Assembly (NCBI RefSeq): GCF_002849855.1
Contig: NZ_CP018616.1
Location: 2,480,001-2,544,000, forward strand
Direction: 5' to 3'
From: Vibrio azureus
GTDB lineage: Bacteria; Pseudomonadota; Gammaproteobacteria; Enterobacterales; Vibrionaceae
DNA: 64,000 nt
A program made the translations under genes and the position numbers. Positions within the stretch are counted from its first letter, which is position 1. Each line of letters opens with the position of its first letter. Below are positions 61,394 through 64,000 of this stretch, piece by piece. The notes beneath the pieces are model-generated. The model was given only the letters and a program-made list of their open reading frames with translations, was not told where the DNA came from and ran no database searches.

Positions 61394-61661
61394 TATACCC
61401 AAGTAACCTCAAGATGCTGTGTTCAGCGAGATGACCTTAACTTTCAGGCGCGGCAACGATTCGAAGATATAGTCGTTCTACATTGAGAATCGTTAACAAA
61501 GCCTGAGAGTTAAGGCCACTCGCCCTTTGGGAGCGTGTCACTGAGCCGACTTCTTGCGTCAGACAACTTGGAAAGAGCCTGCTATTCCGCTTCGTTGTCT
61601 TCCTTGAATTCGACTCAGTGACCTCGCTCTGAATCAAGCATCTTGAGGTCACTTGGGTATA
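61394..61661 (-). repeat. 268-bp palindromic intergenic repeat, copy B
   Basis: The reverse complement of this segment matches copy A over all 268 bases with about eight substitutions and no gaps. Several changes fall in paired positions of arm 2 (for example GAGAG to GAAAG in one strand). It is inserted between recA and recX. TA dinucleotides flank both ends of both copies, which could reflect TA-targeted insertion. Confidence 0.9.
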
Positions 61662-61702
61662 TCGCTTGAAAATATTTACCAGATATAACATTTACCAGAT
61701 AT

Positions 61703-61731
61703 AACAAAGCCCTGCGAAACAGGGCTTTGTT
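61703..61731 (-). terminator. Terminator of recA
   Basis: AACAAAGCCCTG (61703-61714) pairs with CAGGGCTTTGTT (61720-61731) around CGAAA, 21 bases past the recA stop; the tail on the minus strand is U-rich but interrupted. Confidence 0.85.
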
Positions 61732-61752
61732 AAAACGTAATCAGTGAGAAGG

Positions 61753-62796
61753 TTAAAACTCTTCTTCTTGCTCTGGCATTTCACCCACTTCAGCTTCTTC
61801 AGGCTTAGCTGGAGAAAGCAACATTTCACGCAATTTCGCATCGATTTCTTGCGCTGCAGTTGGATGTTCACGGAGATAGTTGCAGGCATTCGCTTTACCT
61901 TGACCAATTTTATCGCCGTTGTAGCTGTACCATGCACCCGCTTTTTCAACCAGTTTGTGTTTTACACCTAAATCAACCAATTCACCTTCACGGTTAAAAC
62001 CTTGGCCATACATGATTTGAGTATTCGCTTCTCTAAATGGTGCAGCAATCTTGTTCTTCACAACTTTAATGCGAGTCTCGTTACCCACCACTTCATCACC
62101 TTCTTTGATCGCACCAGTACGACGAATATCAAGACGAACAGAAGCATAGAATTTCAGTGCGTTACCACCTGTTGTGGTTTCAGGGTTACCAAACATTACC
62201 CCAATCTTCATACGAATTTGGTTAATGAAGATACACATACAGTTAGACTGCTTTAAGTTACCTGTTAGCTTACGCATCGCTTGTGAAAGCATACGAGCTT
62301 GAAGACCCATGTGGCTATCGCCCATTTCACCTTCAATTTCTGCTTTTGGAGTCAGTGCCGCGACAGAATCGACAACCATAACATCGATAGCACCAGAGCG
62401 TGCCAATGCATCACAGATTTCGAGTGCTTGCTCACCAGTGTCTGGCTGAGAAACTAATAGTGCATCGATATCAACACCCAGTTTCTTAGCGTATACTGGG
62501 TCTAGTGCGTGCTCTGCATCGATAAACGCACAAGTTTTACCTTCACGTTGTGCAGCAGCAATCAGCTCAAGAGTTAACGTTGTTTTACCTGAAGATTCTG
62601 GACCGTAAATTTCTACGATACGGCCCATCGGTAGACCTCCAGCACCCAAAGCGATATCAAGAGAAAGAGAGCCAGTTGAAATTGTTTCCACGTCCATCGC
62701 ACGGTTATCACCAAGACGCATAATAGAGCCTTTACCGAATTGCTTTTCAATTTGACCTAGCGCAGCGGCGAGCGCTTTCTGTTTGTTATCGTCCAT
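61753..62796 (-). CDS. recA: Recombinase RecA
   Basis: RecA forms filaments on single-stranded DNA, performs strand exchange and triggers LexA self-cleavage. The 347-residue protein has Walker [10 protein letters not shown] (65-73), MVVDSVAAL (Walker B), the L1/L2 DNA-binding loops (including [10 protein letters not shown] and [10 protein letters not shown]) and an acidic C-terminus. ATG 62796 has GGAG 6 bases upstream; an in-frame extension of 28 codons is not part of the protein. A LexA box in its promoter shows SOS control. Confidence 0.99.
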   Translation of the reverse strand: MDDNKQKALAAALGQIEKQFGKGSIMRLGDNRAMDVETISTGSLSLDIALGAGGLPMGRIVEIYGPESSGKTTLTLELIAAAQREGKTCAFIDAEHALDPVYAKKLGVDIDALLVSQPDTGEQALEICDALARSGAIDVMVVDSVAALTPKAEIEGEMGDSHMGLQARMLSQAMRKLTGNLKQSNCMCIFINQIRMKIGVMFGNPETTTGGNALKFYASVRLDIRRTGAIKEGDEVVGNETRIKVVKNKIAAPFREANTQIMYGQGFNREGELVDLGVKHKLVEKAGAWYSYNGDKIGQGKANACNYLREHPTAAQEIDAKLREMLLSPAKPEEAEVGEMPEQEEEF

Positions 62797-62881
62797 TACT
62801 TTCTCCGATTGATTCATCTCTTTGGGCGACGAATAGTCATTTAGATTTTTTGAGTAGCAGAGCCACTCAACAATAATCATT

Positions 62882-62909
62882 ATTATACTGTTGATTCATA
62901 CAGTGTCCA
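62882..62909 (-). promoter_or_regulatory. recA promoter with LexA (SOS) box
   Basis: On the minus strand TGGACA (62904-62909) and TATAAT (62882-62887) are 16 bases apart. The spacer is exactly the LexA box CTGTATGAATCAACAG (62888-62903), which fits the CTGT-N8-ACAG consensus and would block polymerase. Confidence 0.9.
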
Positions 62910-63025
62910 GCACTGTATGAAAAAAAACTCGCTTAGGTTCTCATACCGCCTGTATCTCTGACTCAATTTTTTCATTAGATACAATCACTTTCAGTAGAAA
63001 AACAAGAAGCAAAGATTTCTTTAGA

Positions 63026-63523
63026 TTAACGAAGGTGCTCTAATAAGCGTACCAACACATGCTGAATTGCCAGTTGACGTACTTGCCTACGATCACCATC
63101 AAAGTGAAGCGTTTCTGTTTTTAGCCATCCCTCTTGGTCAGCAAAGGCGAAGCAGACCGTACCAACGGGTTTATCAACGCTCCCTCCACCAGGGCCAGCG
63201 ATACCACTGATGGCAGCGCCGATATGTGCATCAGAGTGCCTCAATGCTCCCTCAACCATCGCTTTCACGACAGGTTCACTGACTGCTCCATGAGACTCAA
63301 GAACCACTGAGTTTACGTCAAGCATCTCCATTTTGGCTTGATTGCTATAGGTAATAAAGGCCCGGTCAAACCATGCTGAGCTACCGGCAATATCGGTGAT
63401 GGCGCTCGCAACGCCTCCCCCTGTACAAGACTCAGCCGTCGTCATACTCAAGCCTTTTTTACCTAAGGCTTCACCTAAAAGAGCACTTATTTGACCGATT
63501 GATTTTGAATTTACTTCCATCAT
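63026..63523 (-). CDS. pncC: Nicotinamide-nucleotide amidohydrolase PncC (CinA C-terminal family)
   Basis: PncC deamidates nicotinamide mononucleotide back to nicotinate mononucleotide, recycling NAD. The 165-residue protein is the stand-alone CinA C-terminal domain: TTAESCTGGGVAS, FITYSNQAK and ISGIAGPGGGSVDKPVGTV are diagnostic. Two adjacent ATGs (63523, 63520) are possible starts. It lies upstream of recA on the same strand, the usual pncC-recA-recX order, and its product is the same as that of nadC in this window. Confidence 0.95.
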   Translation of the reverse strand: MMEVNSKSIGQISALLGEALGKKGLSMTTAESCTGGGVASAITDIAGSSAWFDRAFITYSNQAKMEMLDVNSVVLESHGAVSEPVVKAMVEGALRHSDAHIGAAISGIAGPGGGSVDKPVGTVCFAFADQEGWLKTETLHFDGDRRQVRQLAIQHVLVRLLEHLR

Positions 63524-63540
63524 GTCCAATACATCGCCAT

Positions 63541-63574
63541 AAAAAAGCCAAGAATGTATACATTCTCAGCTTTT
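63541..63574 (-). terminator. Terminator of the TelA-family gene
   Basis: AGAATG/CATTCT and AAAAGC/GCTTTT form a stem with one internal CA/CA mismatch, ending in a U-run on the minus strand; it lies between the TelA-family gene and pncC. Confidence 0.8.
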
Positions 63575-63599
63575 ACTATTAGAACAACAAGGCTTAACT

Positions 63600-64000
63600 T
63601 TAAAGAGTTTGTGATAACGCTTCTTTCAACTCATGTTCTGCTTTTTGGATCACTTTTTGAGCCTGTTCTCTTTGCTCTCGACCTTCTTTGACACGAGATA
63701 ACGTGCTGTTGAGCGTCTCTATCGTCAGTTTGTTGACCGTCTCTAAAGATTCTAAATCGAGAATACCACGCTGATAGTTTTCAGAAATTTGTGTTTCAAG
63801 CACTTTCAGTTTTTCTGCATTCTTCACATATTGCTGGTTGGTATAGTCTTTAACAGCGCGAGTGACTTTTAAGGCTTTCTCTTTTTCATAGTTTGAGATT
63901 GCAATTAAAAATTGACGTTTCCAAAGTGGAAAAGTGTTATGCACGATGTCTTGAATATCTTCCATCAACATTTTATTGCCTTCTTGAGAAAGGCGAATTT
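63600..64000 (-). CDS. Toxic anion resistance protein, TelA family (C-terminal part)
   Basis: The last 133 codons of a gene that continues past the window edge. The open frame runs to the edge without stop (RLSQEGNKMLMEDIQDIV). The segments NTFPLWKRQFLIAISN and TLSRVKEGREQREQAQKVI are typical of the TelA/YaaN family, originally tied to tellurite resistance but of unclear biochemical function. It ends LKEALSQTL and is followed by a terminator. Confidence 0.8.
   Translation of the reverse strand, partial: IRLSQEGNKMLMEDIQDIVHNTFPLWKRQFLIAISNYEKEKALKVTRAVKDYTNQQYVKNAEKLKVLETQISENYQRGILDLESLETVNKLTIETLNSTLSRVKEGREQREQAQKVIQKAEHELKEALSQTL

Larger units (their letters stand above)
61309..61752. 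other. Interval between recA and recX
   Basis: The 444 bases hold the recA terminator (61703-61731), a 16-base tandem duplication (ATTTACCAGATATAAC at 61674-61689 and 61690-61705) and the full repeat copy B (61394-61661). The ORF inside is part of the repeat. Confidence 0.8.

Overview
This window is a stretch of ordinary core chromosome from a Vibrio. The evidence is a LuxR/HapR/SmcR-type TetR regulator lying between hpt and lpd, LuxS, an Na+-pumping oxaloacetate decarboxylase operon, a pilABCD operon, and protein sequences that match vibrio housekeeping genes from end to end. The regulator is closest, from memory, to the LuxR/SmcR forms of the Harveyi, Vulnificus and Coralliilyticus groups rather than to HapR of V. 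cholerae. I cannot fix the species.

Layout, left to right. (1) 1-9556, minus strand: acnB (cut by the window edge), a patatin/beta-barrel phospholipase, mrcB (PBP1B) and hrpB. (2) 9623-15549, plus strand: sfsA, dksA-gluQ, pcnB-folK-panB-panC. (3) 15619-20867: yadH-yadG ABC exporter, a SulP anion transporter divergent from carbonic anhydrase can, then hpt. (4) 21190-29400: the quorum-sensing master regulator, then lpd and the pdhR-aceE-aceF operon with two PdhR operators upstream. (5) 29830-37635: ampD divergent from nadC, the type IV pilus operon pilA-B-C-D running into coaE, zapD and yacG. (6) 37787-41363, minus: rpsP-rimM-trmD-rplS and ffh. (7) 41578-43968, plus: ypjD and corB. (8) 44100-54674, minus: luxS, an SLT lipoprotein, gshA, an M16 protease lipoprotein, yqaA, an MDR oxidoreductase and oadG-A-B. 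(9) 54979-56015: eight tRNA genes (six Arg-ACG, two Ser-GCT). (10) 56257-64000, minus: csrA, aspartokinase, alaS, recX, recA, pncC and the end of a TelA-family gene.

The gene order joins two neighbourhoods that are separate in E. coli: the aceEF-lpd/hpt-can/yadGH/panBC/ampD-nadC/coaE group and the rpsP-ffh-ypjD/luxS-gshA-yqaA/argVYZQ-serV-csrA-alaS-recA group. The join is the convergent yacG/rplS junction near 37.7 kb. Functional themes include pyruvate to the TCA cycle (PDH, AcnB, Oad), coenzyme synthesis (pantothenate, CoA, NAD, folate), CO2/bicarbonate handling, cell-wall growth and recycling, competence/adhesion pili, quorum sensing (AI-2 synthesis plus the output regulator) and SOS repair.

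No prophage, IS transposase, CRISPR array, integron or defence island was seen, and I found no convincing undescribed protein system. The most interesting non-genic signal is a modular palindromic repeat family. Two 97%-identical 268-bp copies (21939-22206 and 61394-61661, opposite orientation) have terminal inverted repeats enclosing two hairpin arms. A decayed copy (57891-58062) has lost exactly one arm. Two solo terminal hairpins (17520-17551 and 19465-19499) flank the SulP gene.
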